A stretch of 64,000 nt of DNA, taken from contig SPQJ01000009.1 in the NCBI GenBank assembly GCA_004570425.1, positions 1-64,000 of the forward strand, read 5' to 3'. Source of the stretch: Bacillus sp. AZ43. Its GTDB lineage: Bacteria > Actinomycetota > Actinomycetes > Mycobacteriales > Geodermatophilaceae. A program made the translations under genes and the position numbers. Of this stretch, positions 13,230-21,365 are shown one piece after another. Under the pieces are notes generated by a model. That model did no database searches. It worked only from the letters and a program-made list of their open reading frames with translations, and was not told the origin of the DNA. Within the stretch, counting starts at the first letter, position 1. Every line of letters starts with the position of its first letter.

Positions 13230-13272
13230 AAGGACCCCGTCCTCCCCACCCTTCGCAGGCTCAGGGTGGGCC
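13229..13272 (+). terminator. Dispersed repeat copy 2, hairpin between rluB and lacI
   Basis: Begins against the rluB stop with AAAGGACCCCGTCCTCCCC. CCCACCCT (13245-13252) and AGGGTGGG (13263-13270) form a perfect 8-bp stem with a 10-nt loop. It lies between two convergent genes, where a bidirectional terminator would be expected. There is no T-run, which is common in GC-rich actinobacteria. Confidence 0.55.
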
Positions 13273-13285
13273 CCGGGCCGCCCGG

Positions 13286-14338
13286 TCAGGTCGCCCGGGG
13301 AGGAGCGGTCGACGCCCGCACGACGACCGACGTCTCCTGGGTCCGGTGGGGATCGGGGACGTCCTCGCCGGAGATGAGCGCGAGCAGCATCGCCGCCGCC
13401 TCCTCGCCCATCCGCCGGATCGGCTGCTGGACGGTGGTCAGCGGGGGGTCGGCGAGCGCGGACTCCGGGATGTTGTCGAAGCCGACCACGGACAGCCGGC
13501 CCGGTACGTCCATCCCCAGCTCGGCGGCCACCTCGAGGGTCACCATGGCCGAGAGGTCGTTGGCCGCGAAGACCGCGGTGGGCGGCTCGGGGAGCGAGAG
13601 CAGCTGGCGGGCGGCCTCGCGCGCCGGCTCGGTGTCGAAGTCACCGCGCCGCACCAGCGTCTCGTCCACGCGGATCCCCGCCGCGCCGAGCGCCTCGCGG
13701 TAGCCCTGCTCGCGCTGCTGGGCGGACAGCAGGTCCGGCCGGCCGGTGATCATGCCGATCCGGGTGTGGCCGAGGGCCAGCAGGTGCTCGACGCCGAGCC
13801 GCGCGCCCTGCAGGTTGTCCGCCGCCACCGAGGGGAGGCCCGAGGGCCCGGTGTGCGGGTCGACGGCCACCACCGGCCCGTCGGCCTGCACGTCGGTGAC
13901 GGTGGGCGTCACCAGGACGGCGCCGTCGACGAGCGAGCCCATCAGCCGGGACAGCGAGCGGCGCTCCCATCCGACGTGCGCCTCGACGTGCCCGCCGGCG
14001 GAGTAGGCGATCAGCTCGTAGCCGGAGCCGTGGATGGCGTCCGCGACCCCCTTGAGGACCTCGGTGCTGAAGGGCTCGAAGTCCATGACCAGCACGCCGA
14101 TGACGTTGGTCCGGCGGTTGCGCAGGCTCCGGGCGACGAGGCTGGCCTCGTACCCGAGCCGGTCGACGACCCGGGTGACGTGGTCGACGGTGTCGGCGGA
14201 CACGCCGTACCGGCCGTTGAGGACCTTCGAGACGGTGGAGATGGAGACGCCGGCCTCCTCCGCCACCTGCTGCATCGTCACCCGGCCACGCAGGGGCGAC
14301 GCGACGACGACGTCGTCGCGCGAGGAGTCGAGCGTCAT
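13286..14338 (-). CDS. LacI-family transcriptional regulator of the xylo-oligosaccharide locus
   Basis: 350 residues. The N-terminal helix-turn-helix (VTMQQVAEEAGVSISTVSKVLNGRYGVS, about residues 20-47) and hinge (LVARSLRNRRTNVIGVLV) are typical. A periplasmic-binding-protein-like effector domain follows, with AFAANDLSAM-type and VVGFDNIPES motifs. ATG 14338 has GAGAGG 7 nt upstream. It is the last gene in the minus-strand run after the importer genes, with a 117-bp gap. The LacI-type palindrome at 17686-17705 between the divergent transport and hydrolase operons is the likely target; the effector would be a xylo-oligosaccharide. Both are inferences from position. Confidence 0.92.
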   Translation of the reverse strand: MTLDSSRDDVVVASPLRGRVTMQQVAEEAGVSISTVSKVLNGRYGVSADTVDHVTRVVDRLGYEASLVARSLRNRRTNVIGVLVMDFEPFSTEVLKGVADAIHGSGYELIAYSAGGHVEAHVGWERRSLSRLMGSLVDGAVLVTPTVTDVQADGPVVAVDPHTGPSGLPSVAADNLQGARLGVEHLLALGHTRIGMITGRPDLLSAQQREQGYREALGAAGIRVDETLVRRGDFDTEPAREAARQLLSLPEPPTAVFAANDLSAMVTLEVAAELGMDVPGRLSVVGFDNIPESALADPPLTTVQQPIRRMGEEAAAMLLALISGEDVPDPHRTQETSVVVRASTAPPRAT

Positions 14339-14394
14339 GACGGAACCTCTCGGTGGAAGGCGGACCTCCGCCCGGACTGAACCACACCCGCGGC

Positions 14395-14408
14395 CGGCCC
14401 GCGGGCCG
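14395..14408. repeat. 14-bp GC palindrome between lacI and the permease gene
   Basis: CGGCCCGCGGGCCG is a perfect palindrome 47 nt beyond the permease stop and 56 nt before the lacI start. It could be a hairpin that lowers read-through from the importer operon into lacI, or a chance GC palindrome. Confidence 0.3.
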
Positions 14409-14455
14409 CCCTCCAGGTCATCGGCGTCCCCGGCCGGTTGCTGGAGCCCCCCGGC

Positions 14456-15292
14456 TCAGCCCTTCACCGCACCCTGGAGCCCGCTCACGATCCGCCGCTG
14501 CATGGCCAGGAACAGCATGAGCGCCGGGATCATCGCGATGGTGGTGAAGGCCAGCACCCCGGCCGTGTCGGCCGAGTACTCGGTCGAGTAGTCCGCCACG
14601 CCCAGCGGCAGCGTCCGCATGTCCCCCTGGAGCAGGAGGAGCGGCAGCAGGTAGGCGTTCCACGACGCGACGAACGCCAGGACGCCGACCGTGACCAGCC
14701 CGGGCATCGACAGGGGCAGGGCGATCCGCCAGAAGATGCCGACGCGCGACGCGCCGTCGAGCAGCGCGGCCTCCTCGAGCTCCCGGGGCAGCGCCATCAG
14801 GAACGGCCGGAGGATCACCACGGTGGTCGGCAGGGCGAACGCCGCCTGCGGCAGCGCGACGCCCCACCACGTGTTGCCCAGCTCCAGGTTGCGCGTCACC
14901 AGGATGAACAGCGGGATGATCGCCACGGCGGCGGGGAAGAGCAGCCCCAGCACGAAGACCAGGAACAGCGGTTCCCGGAGCTTGAACTGGTAGCGGGCCA
15001 GCGGGTAGGCGGCCATCACCCCGGCGAGGACCGCGACCGCCGTCGTGATCACCGCGATCACCGTCGAGTTGAACGCGTACGTCCAGAAGTCGGGATTGGT
15101 GAAGACCCGGGTGTAGTTGCTCACCACCCACGGGTCGGGCAGCGCCGCGGGGTCGCGGGCCAGCTGCTCGTTGGTGCGGAAGCCGCCGAGAGCGCCGTAG
15201 AGCACCGGTCCGAGCGTCACCGCCACGACGGCCAGGGCCGCCAGGTACACGAACGGACCGGCCTGCCCGGACTTCCTGGACCGCCGTGCCAT
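14456..15292 (-). CDS. CUT1 sugar ABC transporter permease (MalG-like)
   Basis: 278 residues with six predicted membrane segments. The EAA loop EEAALLDGASRVGIFWRIALPLSMPGL (about residues 185-211) contacts the ATPase. Short basic N-terminus and length fit the MalG/LacG type. ATG 15292 has GGGAG 10 nt upstream. It follows the first permease with a 29-nt gap. With the binding protein and first permease it imports an oligosaccharide. The matching ATPase lies at the end of the divergent hydrolase operon. Confidence 0.93.
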   Translation of the reverse strand: MARRSRKSGQAGPFVYLAALAVVAVTLGPVLYGALGGFRTNEQLARDPAALPDPWVVSNYTRVFTNPDFWTYAFNSTVIAVITTAVAVLAGVMAAYPLARYQFKLREPLFLVFVLGLLFPAAVAIIPLFILVTRNLELGNTWWGVALPQAAFALPTTVVILRPFLMALPRELEEAALLDGASRVGIFWRIALPLSMPGLVTVGVLAFVASWNAYLLPLLLLQGDMRTLPLGVADYSTEYSADTAGVLAFTTIAMIPALMLFLAMQRRIVSGLQGAVKG

Positions 15293-15321
15293 CAGCGCCG
15301 ATCTCCCTCGGGTCGTCGGAT

Positions 15322-16305
15322 TCACCGGTCGGCCTGGCTGTCGCGGCGCAGCACCAGCAGCTGGTAGGCCAGCGCCATGGCGAAGCCGATGAGGAACAGC
15401 ACGACCGAGGCCGCGCCGGCGATGCCGTAGTTGCCGCGCTGCGAGCCCTGGCTGATCAGGTACGTGGCCATCGTCGTCGTGGCGTTCGCCGGACCGCCGC
15501 CGGTGAGGATCCAGACCATGTCGAACAGCTGCAGGGAGCCGATCATCGACAGGAAGCACCAGGTCCGGATGGTCGGCGCCAGCAGCGGGATGGCGATGCT
15601 CCGCTGGATCTGCCACCAGCTGGCGCCGTCGAGCTGCGCGGCCTCGGAGAGCTCGTCGGGGACACCCTGCAGGCCGGCGAGGAAGAGCAGGACCGCCAGG
15701 CCCAGGTACTTCCAGGTGAGGACCACGAACACCGTGGTGAGCGCGAGGTCCGGGGTGCCGAGGAAGCCCTGCTCGGGGACCGGGATGCCGAACGACGACA
15801 GCGCGTTCTCGAGCAGGCCGCTGCGCGGCTGCAGGAGCTGGAACCACACGACGCCGGCGATCACCTCGGCCAGGACGTAGGGCACGAAGATGATCGTCCG
15901 CAGCAGGCCGCGGCCCCGCATGCGCCGGTTGAGCAGCAGCGCGAGCGCCAGCCCCAGGGGGAGCTGCACGAGGATCGACGCGAAGACGATGACGAAGTTG
16001 TGCACGACGGCGTCGGTGAAGACGTCGTCGGACAGGACGCGGGTGTAGTTCTGCAGCCCGACGAAGTCCACCATCGGGCCGAAGCCCTTCCAGCGGTAGA
16101 GCGACATCCGGGCCGCCGAGACGACCGGGTAGACGACGAAGACCGCCATCAGCAGCAGGGCCGGCGCCACGAAGAAGAGGATCTCCAGGCGTTGGCGGCG
16201 CTTCCCACCACCGGGGCGGCCGGTCACCCGGCGCGCGTCCGCGCGCCGGGTGACCGCTGCGCCGGGGTCCGTCGCCCGCGGCGCAGCGGTCACCGGGGAG
16301 GTCAT
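15322..16305 (-). CDS. CUT1 sugar ABC transporter permease (MalF-like)
   Basis: 327 residues. After a basic cytoplasmic N-terminus come six membrane segments, the first being LEILFFVAPALLLMAVFVVYPVVSA. The EAA loop is SEAAQLDGASWWQIQRSIAIPLLAPTI. WILTGGGPANATTTMATYLI is typical of the MalF/LacF/UgpA type. The chosen ATG at 16305 lies 8 nt before the end of the binding-protein gene region, so spacing is tight; an upstream in-frame start would overlap that gene more. Confidence 0.92.
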   Translation of the reverse strand: MTSPVTAAPRATDPGAAVTRRADARRVTGRPGGGKRRQRLEILFFVAPALLLMAVFVVYPVVSAARMSLYRWKGFGPMVDFVGLQNYTRVLSDDVFTDAVVHNFVIVFASILVQLPLGLALALLLNRRMRGRGLLRTIIFVPYVLAEVIAGVVWFQLLQPRSGLLENALSSFGIPVPEQGFLGTPDLALTTVFVVLTWKYLGLAVLLFLAGLQGVPDELSEAAQLDGASWWQIQRSIAIPLLAPTIRTWCFLSMIGSLQLFDMVWILTGGGPANATTTMATYLISQGSQRGNYGIAGAASVVLFLIGFAMALAYQLLVLRRDSQADR

Positions 16306-16312
16306 CGACGGA

Positions 16313-17605
16313 TCACTTCTCCTGGTCCGCTGCCTCTTGGGTGGCGTCGACGATGTCCTGCGGCGTCGCCTCACCGGCGAACAGCAGGGCGATCGCGTCG
16401 TTCATCGCCCCACCGATCGACGCGCCGAACGCGGTGTCGAAGTAGAGCTGGATGAACGGGGCGGCGTCGCGGACCTCGAGCAGCTGCGCCAGCGCCGGGT
16501 CGTTGACCGACCCCGTCGCGGCGGGGTTCGTCGGGAGGCCCATGTCGTTCTCCGCGAAGCCCTGCTGCACCTCGTCGGAGAGCAGGTACTTCACCAGGTC
16601 CACCGCGGCGTCGGGGGCCTCCTGGGAAACCGCCCACGCGTCGCCGCCGCCGAGCTGCGCCTCGGGGTCGCCCTGGCCGCCCTCGATCGCCGGGAAGGGG
16701 AACCAGCCGGTGCGGTCGCCCAGGCCCTCGCCGTCCTCGGTGAGGCCCTGCATCACGCCCGGCTCCCAGTGGCCGGCGAGCTCCATCGCGACCTGGTCGG
16801 TCGCGAGCAGGCCGGACGCCGAGGTGGCACCCTCCTGCGCCGGCGTGGTGAGGAAGCCGGGGTTGAACGGCTCGGTCTCGATGATGGCCTGGACCGCCTC
16901 GCCCGCCTCGACGAAGCAGGGGTCGGAGAAGTCGAGGCTCGTGGTGGAGTCCTGGAGCACGTCCTGGGAGCAGCTCCGCAGCACGGCGTAGTACCAGTAG
17001 TGGGCCGCCGGCCACTTGTCGCCCGCGCCCACCGAGATGGGCGTGATGCCCGCGCCCTTGAGAGTGCCGATGGCCGCCGTCAGCTCCTCCATGGTGGTCG
17101 GAGGCGTGGTGATCCCCGCCTGCGAGAAGAGCTCGGTGTTGTACCAGAAGCCCACGACGCCCACCGAGAACGGCAGGGCGTAGGTCTTGTCGTCGACCTG
17201 CCAGCCGGCCAGCGTGCCCGGCTCGATCGTGCCGATCTCCTCCGAGGCGTCCTCGCTGAGGTCGCGGACCAGGCCGGCCTCCACGTGGTCGGCCAGCTCG
17301 CCGCCGCCGCGCTCCATGTAGACGTCGGGCAGGTCGCCGCTCTGGAACGCCGCCTCGAGCCGGTCGACCATGTCCTCGTGGGCCATGGCCTCGATCTCGA
17401 CGTTCACGCCCGGGTTGTCCGCCTCGAAGTCCTCGGCGACCTGCTCGTAGTAGCCCCTCCCGGGCTCGTTGTTGGAGTTGTGCCACCAGGTGATCGTGTT
17501 GGCGTCGTCCTCGGAACCGCCGCCGTCACCACCACACGCCGCTACTCCCAGCACCACAGCACTGCTGCACAGCACCGAGAGAGCTGCTCGCCCCGACCGC
17601 CGCAT
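16313..17605 (-). CDS. Extracellular sugar-binding lipoprotein of a CUT1 ABC importer
   Basis: 430 residues. The N-terminus has a lipoprotein signal peptide with lipobox GVAAC (Cys24). The mature part resembles family 1 solute-binding proteins: ITWWHNSNNEPGRGYYEQVAEDFE, LPDVYMERGGGELADHVEAGLV and PFSVGVVGFWYNTELF. Many aromatic residues suggest an oligosaccharide ligand. The hydrolases transcribed divergently point to xylo-oligosaccharides, possibly acetylated; this is inference. ATG 17605 has AGGGG about 6 nt upstream. First gene of the importer operon, under a TTGACA-N17-GAACGT promoter read on the minus strand. Confidence 0.93.
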   Translation of the reverse strand: MRRSGRAALSVLCSSAVVLGVAACGGDGGGSEDDANTITWWHNSNNEPGRGYYEQVAEDFEADNPGVNVEIEAMAHEDMVDRLEAAFQSGDLPDVYMERGGGELADHVEAGLVRDLSEDASEEIGTIEPGTLAGWQVDDKTYALPFSVGVVGFWYNTELFSQAGITTPPTTMEELTAAIGTLKGAGITPISVGAGDKWPAAHYWYYAVLRSCSQDVLQDSTTSLDFSDPCFVEAGEAVQAIIETEPFNPGFLTTPAQEGATSASGLLATDQVAMELAGHWEPGVMQGLTEDGEGLGDRTGWFPFPAIEGGQGDPEAQLGGGDAWAVSQEAPDAAVDLVKYLLSDEVQQGFAENDMGLPTNPAATGSVNDPALAQLLEVRDAAPFIQLYFDTAFGASIGGAMNDAIALLFAGEATPQDIVDATQEAADQEK

Positions 17606-17647
17606 GATTGACCCCTTCGTCTCTCCGCACGCCGCGTGGCGTGGGTC

Positions 17648-17662
17648 ACGTTCCGAGAACGT
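17648..17662. promoter_or_regulatory. 15-bp inverted repeat over the -10 of the importer promoter
   Basis: ACGTTC (17648-17653), CGA, GAACGT (17657-17662) is a perfect 6-3-6 inverted repeat. The heptamer ACGTTCC also occurs twice in direct orientation 11 bp apart (17648 and 17659). GAACGT on the minus strand is the proposed -10 of the importer operon. It could bind a second regulator; none is identified. Confidence 0.35.
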
Positions 17663-17687
17663 TCCAGGCGGGGGCTTGCGCTGTCAA
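17657..17687 (-). promoter_or_regulatory. Promoter of the importer operon
   Basis: On the minus strand TTGACA (17687-17682) is a perfect -35, followed after exactly 17 nt by GAACGT (17662-17657). The operator at 17686-17705 overlaps the -35. Confidence 0.5.
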
Positions 17688-17705
17688 TCGTTGTCGATAA
17701 CGATT
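17686..17705. promoter_or_regulatory. LacI-type operator between the divergent importer and hydrolase operons
   Basis: AATCGTTGTCGATAACGATT is a 20-bp palindrome with a single mismatch pair, of the ATCGTT...AACGAT type bound by LacI-family proteins. It overlaps the -35 of the minus-strand importer promoter. It also covers GATAAC (17696-17701), the proposed -10 of the plus-strand hydrolase operon, which has TTGCGC at 17676-17681 upstream. One bound repressor could therefore silence both operons. Confidence 0.75.
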
Positions 17706-17712
17706 TCGCGCC

Positions 17713-18972
17713 ATGACCCCAGCCGCCGCCGTCGATGCCGCGCGGCGGTCGGAGGTCGTGCTGACCGTGCGCCGTCCCGACGGCTCGCCCTGCTCCGACA
17801 CCGACGTGGTCGTGCGGCAGGACCGGCACGAGCTCGCCTTCGGCAACATCGGGTTCGACTTCGTGGCGCCACCCGACGACGGGTCCGGCGACGTGTTCGG
17901 CGGAGCGGGGCGGGAGGCCGCCGAGCTGCTCGAGGACCTGTGGCTCGACCTGTTCAACACCGCCACCCTGCCGTTCTACTGGGCCGGCTTCGAGCCGGTC
18001 GAGGGGCGGCCCGACACCCGGCGCCTGCAGGCCGCGGCGGCGTGGTTCCGCGACCGGGGCGTGGCGGTCAAGGGGCATCCGCTGGTCTGGCACACGCTCG
18101 CCCCGGACTGGCTCCGCGCGCACTCCGACGACGAGGTCGAGGAGTCGGTGCGGGCCCGGATCCGCCGGGAGGTCACGTCCTTCGCGGGCCTCGTCGACAC
18201 GTGGGACGCGATCAACGAGGTCGTCATCATGCCGGTCTTCGCGAACGAGGAGCGGCCGAACGCGATCACCCGGCTGTGCCGCCGCCTCGGCCGCATCCCC
18301 ACCGTCCGCCTCGCGTTCGAGGAGGCGCGCGGCGCGAACCCCGCCGCCACCCTGGTGCTCAACGACTTCGACCTGTCGACCGCCTACGAGTGCCTCGTCG
18401 AGGGCGTCCTCGAGGCCGGCGTACGGGTGGACGCCATCGGGCTGCAGAGCCACATGCACCAGGGCTACTGGGGCGAGGAGCGGACCCAGGAGATCCTCGA
18501 GCGCTTCGCGCGCTACGGCCTCCCGCTGCACTGGACCGAGACGACACTGGTCTCCGGGGAGCTGATGCCGCCGGAGATCGAGGACCTCAACGACCACCAG
18601 GTCGACGAGTGGCCCTCCACGCCCGAGGGCGAGGAGCGGCAGGCCGACGACGTCGTCCGCCACTACCGGACGCTGCTGGCCCACCCGTCGGTGGCGGCCG
18701 TGACCTACTGGGGGATCACCGACCGCGGCGCCTGGCTCGGCGCCCCGGCGGGGCTGGTGCGCTCCGACGGCAGCCGCAAACCGGCATACGACGCCCTGCG
18801 TGGCCTCATCAAGGGCGACTGGTGGCTGGCGCCGACGCGGATGCGGACCGACCGCGAGGGCCGCGTGCGCGTGCGCGGCTGGGCCGGCGACTACTCGGTG
18901 TCGGCCGGCGGCGGTTCCGCGGCCTGGCGCCTCCGGCCGGACGTGGCCGGGACCGAGGTCACCCTCGCGTGA
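17713..18972 (+). CDS. GH10 endo-1,4-beta-xylanase, cytoplasmic
   Basis: 419 residues with no signal peptide, so it probably acts on imported xylo-oligosaccharides. The GH10 barrel shows KGHPLVWHTLAPDWL, the acid/base Glu169 in TWDAINEV, NDFDL, GLQSHMHQGYW, and the nucleophile Glu276 in LHWTETTLV. TYWGITDRGAWLG is the conserved C-terminal strand. An N-terminal 40 residues and a C-terminal beta-rich tail of about 50 flank the barrel. ATG 17713 lies 7 nt after the operator, with no Shine-Dalgarno, so the mRNA leader would be very short. The stop overlaps the GH3 start as GTGA. Confidence 0.92.
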   Translation: MTPAAAVDAARRSEVVLTVRRPDGSPCSDTDVVVRQDRHELAFGNIGFDFVAPPDDGSGDVFGGAGREAAELLEDLWLDLFNTATLPFYWAGFEPVEGRPDTRRLQAAAAWFRDRGVAVKGHPLVWHTLAPDWLRAHSDDEVEESVRARIRREVTSFAGLVDTWDAINEVVIMPVFANEERPNAITRLCRRLGRIPTVRLAFEEARGANPAATLVLNDFDLSTAYECLVEGVLEAGVRVDAIGLQSHMHQGYWGEERTQEILERFARYGLPLHWTETTLVSGELMPPEIEDLNDHQVDEWPSTPEGEERQADDVVRHYRTLLAHPSVAAVTYWGITDRGAWLGAPAGLVRSDGSRKPAYDALRGLIKGDWWLAPTRMRTDREGRVRVRGWAGDYSVSAGGGSAAWRLRPDVAGTEVTLA

Positions 18973-21365
18973 CCGGCACCGACGCACCAGCAACCACGAC
19001 AGGACGGACTTCCCAGGGCATGGTCACCAACGCCGACGCAGGCTCCGAGATCTGGCGCGACCCGCACGCCCCCACCGAGGAGAGGGTGGCGGACCTGATC
19101 GGCCGCATGACCCTCGAGGAGAAGGTGGCCCAGCTCTACGGCGTGTGGGTGGGCATCGACGCCACCGAGGGCGAGGTGGCCCCGCACCAGCACGACATGG
19201 CCGCGGCGCCGGTGGACTGGGACGGGCTGATCTCCACCGGCCTGGGGCAGCTGACCCGGCCCTTCGGGACCGCGCCCGTGGACCCGCTGCTCGGTGCCAA
19301 GGGGCTGGCCGAGAGCCAGCGGCAGATCATGGCGGCCGGCCGCTTCGGCATCCCGGCCCAGGTGCACGAGGAGTGCCTGACCGGGCTCGCGGCGTGGACG
19401 GCCACGGCCTTCCCCTCGCCGCTGTGCTGGGGGGCCAGCTTCGACCCCGAGCTCGTCGAGCGCATGGCCGCGCTCATCGGGCAGGCCATGCGGCGTCTCG
19501 GGGTCCACCAGGGACTGGCCCCCGTCCTCGACGTCGCCCGGGACATGCGCTGGGGCCGGGTCGAGGAGACGATCGGCGAGGACCCGTACCTGGTGGGCAC
19601 GATCGGCAGCGCCTACGTGCGCGGCCTGGAGTCCAGCGGCGTCGTCGTCACCCTGAAGCACTTCGTCGGCTACGCCGCGTCCCGGGCCGGGCGCAACCTC
19701 GCGCCGGTGTCGGCCGGCCCGCGGGAGATCGCCGACGTCTTCCTCCCGCCCTTCGAGATGGCGCTGCGCGCCGGTGCCCGCTCGGTCATGAACTCCTACA
19801 CCGACACCGACGGGGTGCCCGCCGCCGCCGACCCGTCGCTCCTCACCGGCCTGCTGCGGGAGACCTACGGCTTCACCGGCACGGTCGTGGCCGACTACTT
19901 CTCCGTCGCGTTCCTGCAGACCCTGCACGGCGTCGCCGGGTCACCGGCCGAGGCGGCCGGTCTCGCGCTGCAGGCGGGCATCGACGTCGAGCTGCCCACC
20001 GTGGCCTGCTACGGCGAGCCGCTGGTCGACGCGGTCCGGAGCGGCGCGGTCGAGGAGGCGCTGGTGGACCGGGCGCTGCACCGGGTGCTCCTGCAGAAGT
20101 GCGAGCTCGGCCTGCTCGACCCCGGCTGGTCACCGGACTCGCCGGCGGTCCTCGAGGGCACGGTCACCCTGGACCCGGACGAGTCCCGGGCCGTCGCCGG
20201 GCAGCTCGCCCGCCGCTCGGTGGTCATGCTCGCCAACGACGGGACGCTGCCCCTGCGCGCCGGCCTGCGCCTCGCGGTGGTGGGACCCCGCGCGGACACC
20301 GCCCAGGCGATGCTCGGCTGCTACTCGTTCCCCATGCACGTGGGGGTGCACCACCCGGAGGTGGCGGTCGGGGTCGACATCCCGACGCTCGCCGACGCGC
20401 TGAAGGCGGCGCCCGAGGCCTACGACGTCGCCGTCGCGCAGGGCTGCCCGGTGCTGGGGGGTGACGACGACGGGATCGCCGCCGCGGCGCGCGCCGCGGC
20501 GGACGCCGACGTGTGCGTCGCCGTCCTCGGCGACCAGGCGGGGCTGTTCGGCAACGGCACCTCGGGGGAGGGCTGCGACGCCGTGGACCTCCGGCTGCCG
20601 GGCCGCCAGGAGGAGCTCCTGGAGGCCCTGCTCGCCACGGGGACACCGGTCGTGCTCGTCCTGCTGTCCGGCCGCCCCTACGAACTGTCCCGGCAGGTCG
20701 ACCGGCTCGCCGCGGTGCTGTGCGGCTTCTTCCCCGGCGAGGAGGGCGGTCCCGCGATCGCCGACGTCCTCAGCGGACGGGTGTCCCCGTCGGGGCGGCT
20801 CCCGGTGAGCTTCCCGCGCGAGGGCAGCAGCCAGCCCGCGACCTACCTCGCGGCACCGCTGGGCCGGCGCACCGACGTCAGCACGGTGGACCCGACCCCG
20901 CTGTTCCCCTTCGGGCACGGGCTGGGCTACGGCTCGGCGACCTGGGCCGACGTCCGGGCGACGTCCGGCCCGGAGTGGAGCACCGACGGCGCATGCCAGG
21001 TCGAGGTGTCGCTCCGCAACGACACCGACCGCGAGGTCACCGAAGTGGTGCAGGTCTACCTGCACGACCCGGTCGCCGAGGTGGTCCGGCCGGTGCAGGC
21101 CCTGCTCGCCGCCCGGCGGGTGGACCTCCCCGTGGGGTGCGCCGCGACCGTGCGGTTCACCGTGCACGCCGATCTCACCTCCTTCACCGGGCGGGACGGT
21201 GCGCGGATCGTCGAGCCCGGAGAGGTGGAGCTCCGGGTGGGCGCCTCCAGCGCCGACGTGCGCGAGGCGCTGCGGTTCACGCTCACCGGCCCCCGCCGGG
21301 CCGTCGGCCCGGACCGCCGGCTGCACCCGGAGACCGTGGTCGAGCACCGGACGAGCGCCGGCTGA
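18969..21365 (+). CDS. GH3 beta-xylosidase/beta-glucosidase, cytoplasmic
   Basis: 798 residues. Domains in order: N-terminal TIM barrel with LKHFVGYAASRAGRNLAPVS and the nucleophile Asp309 in GTVVADYFS; an alpha/beta sandwich with LGDQAGLFGNGTSGEGCD holding the likely acid/base Glu534; and a C-terminal fibronectin-III-like domain. The GTSGEG loop resembles GH3 beta-xylosidases. No signal peptide. GTG 18969 overlaps the xylanase stop; ATG 19020 is an alternative that would remove 17 weakly conserved residues. It likely splits xylobiose and short xylo-oligomers to xylose. The esterase follows with a 1-nt overlap. Confidence 0.9.
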   Translation: MTGTDAPATTTGRTSQGMVTNADAGSEIWRDPHAPTEERVADLIGRMTLEEKVAQLYGVWVGIDATEGEVAPHQHDMAAAPVDWDGLISTGLGQLTRPFGTAPVDPLLGAKGLAESQRQIMAAGRFGIPAQVHEECLTGLAAWTATAFPSPLCWGASFDPELVERMAALIGQAMRRLGVHQGLAPVLDVARDMRWGRVEETIGEDPYLVGTIGSAYVRGLESSGVVVTLKHFVGYAASRAGRNLAPVSAGPREIADVFLPPFEMALRAGARSVMNSYTDTDGVPAAADPSLLTGLLRETYGFTGTVVADYFSVAFLQTLHGVAGSPAEAAGLALQAGIDVELPTVACYGEPLVDAVRSGAVEEALVDRALHRVLLQKCELGLLDPGWSPDSPAVLEGTVTLDPDESRAVAGQLARRSVVMLANDGTLPLRAGLRLAVVGPRADTAQAMLGCYSFPMHVGVHHPEVAVGVDIPTLADALKAAPEAYDVAVAQGCPVLGGDDDGIAAAARAAADADVCVAVLGDQAGLFGNGTSGEGCDAVDLRLPGRQEELLEALLATGTPVVLVLLSGRPYELSRQVDRLAAVLCGFFPGEEGGPAIADVLSGRVSPSGRLPVSFPREGSSQPATYLAAPLGRRTDVSTVDPTPLFPFGHGLGYGSATWADVRATSGPEWSTDGACQVEVSLRNDTDREVTEVVQVYLHDPVAEVVRPVQALLAARRVDLPVGCAATVRFTVHADLTSFTGRDGARIVEPGEVELRVGASSADVREALRFTLTGPRRAVGPDRRLHPETVVEHRTSAG

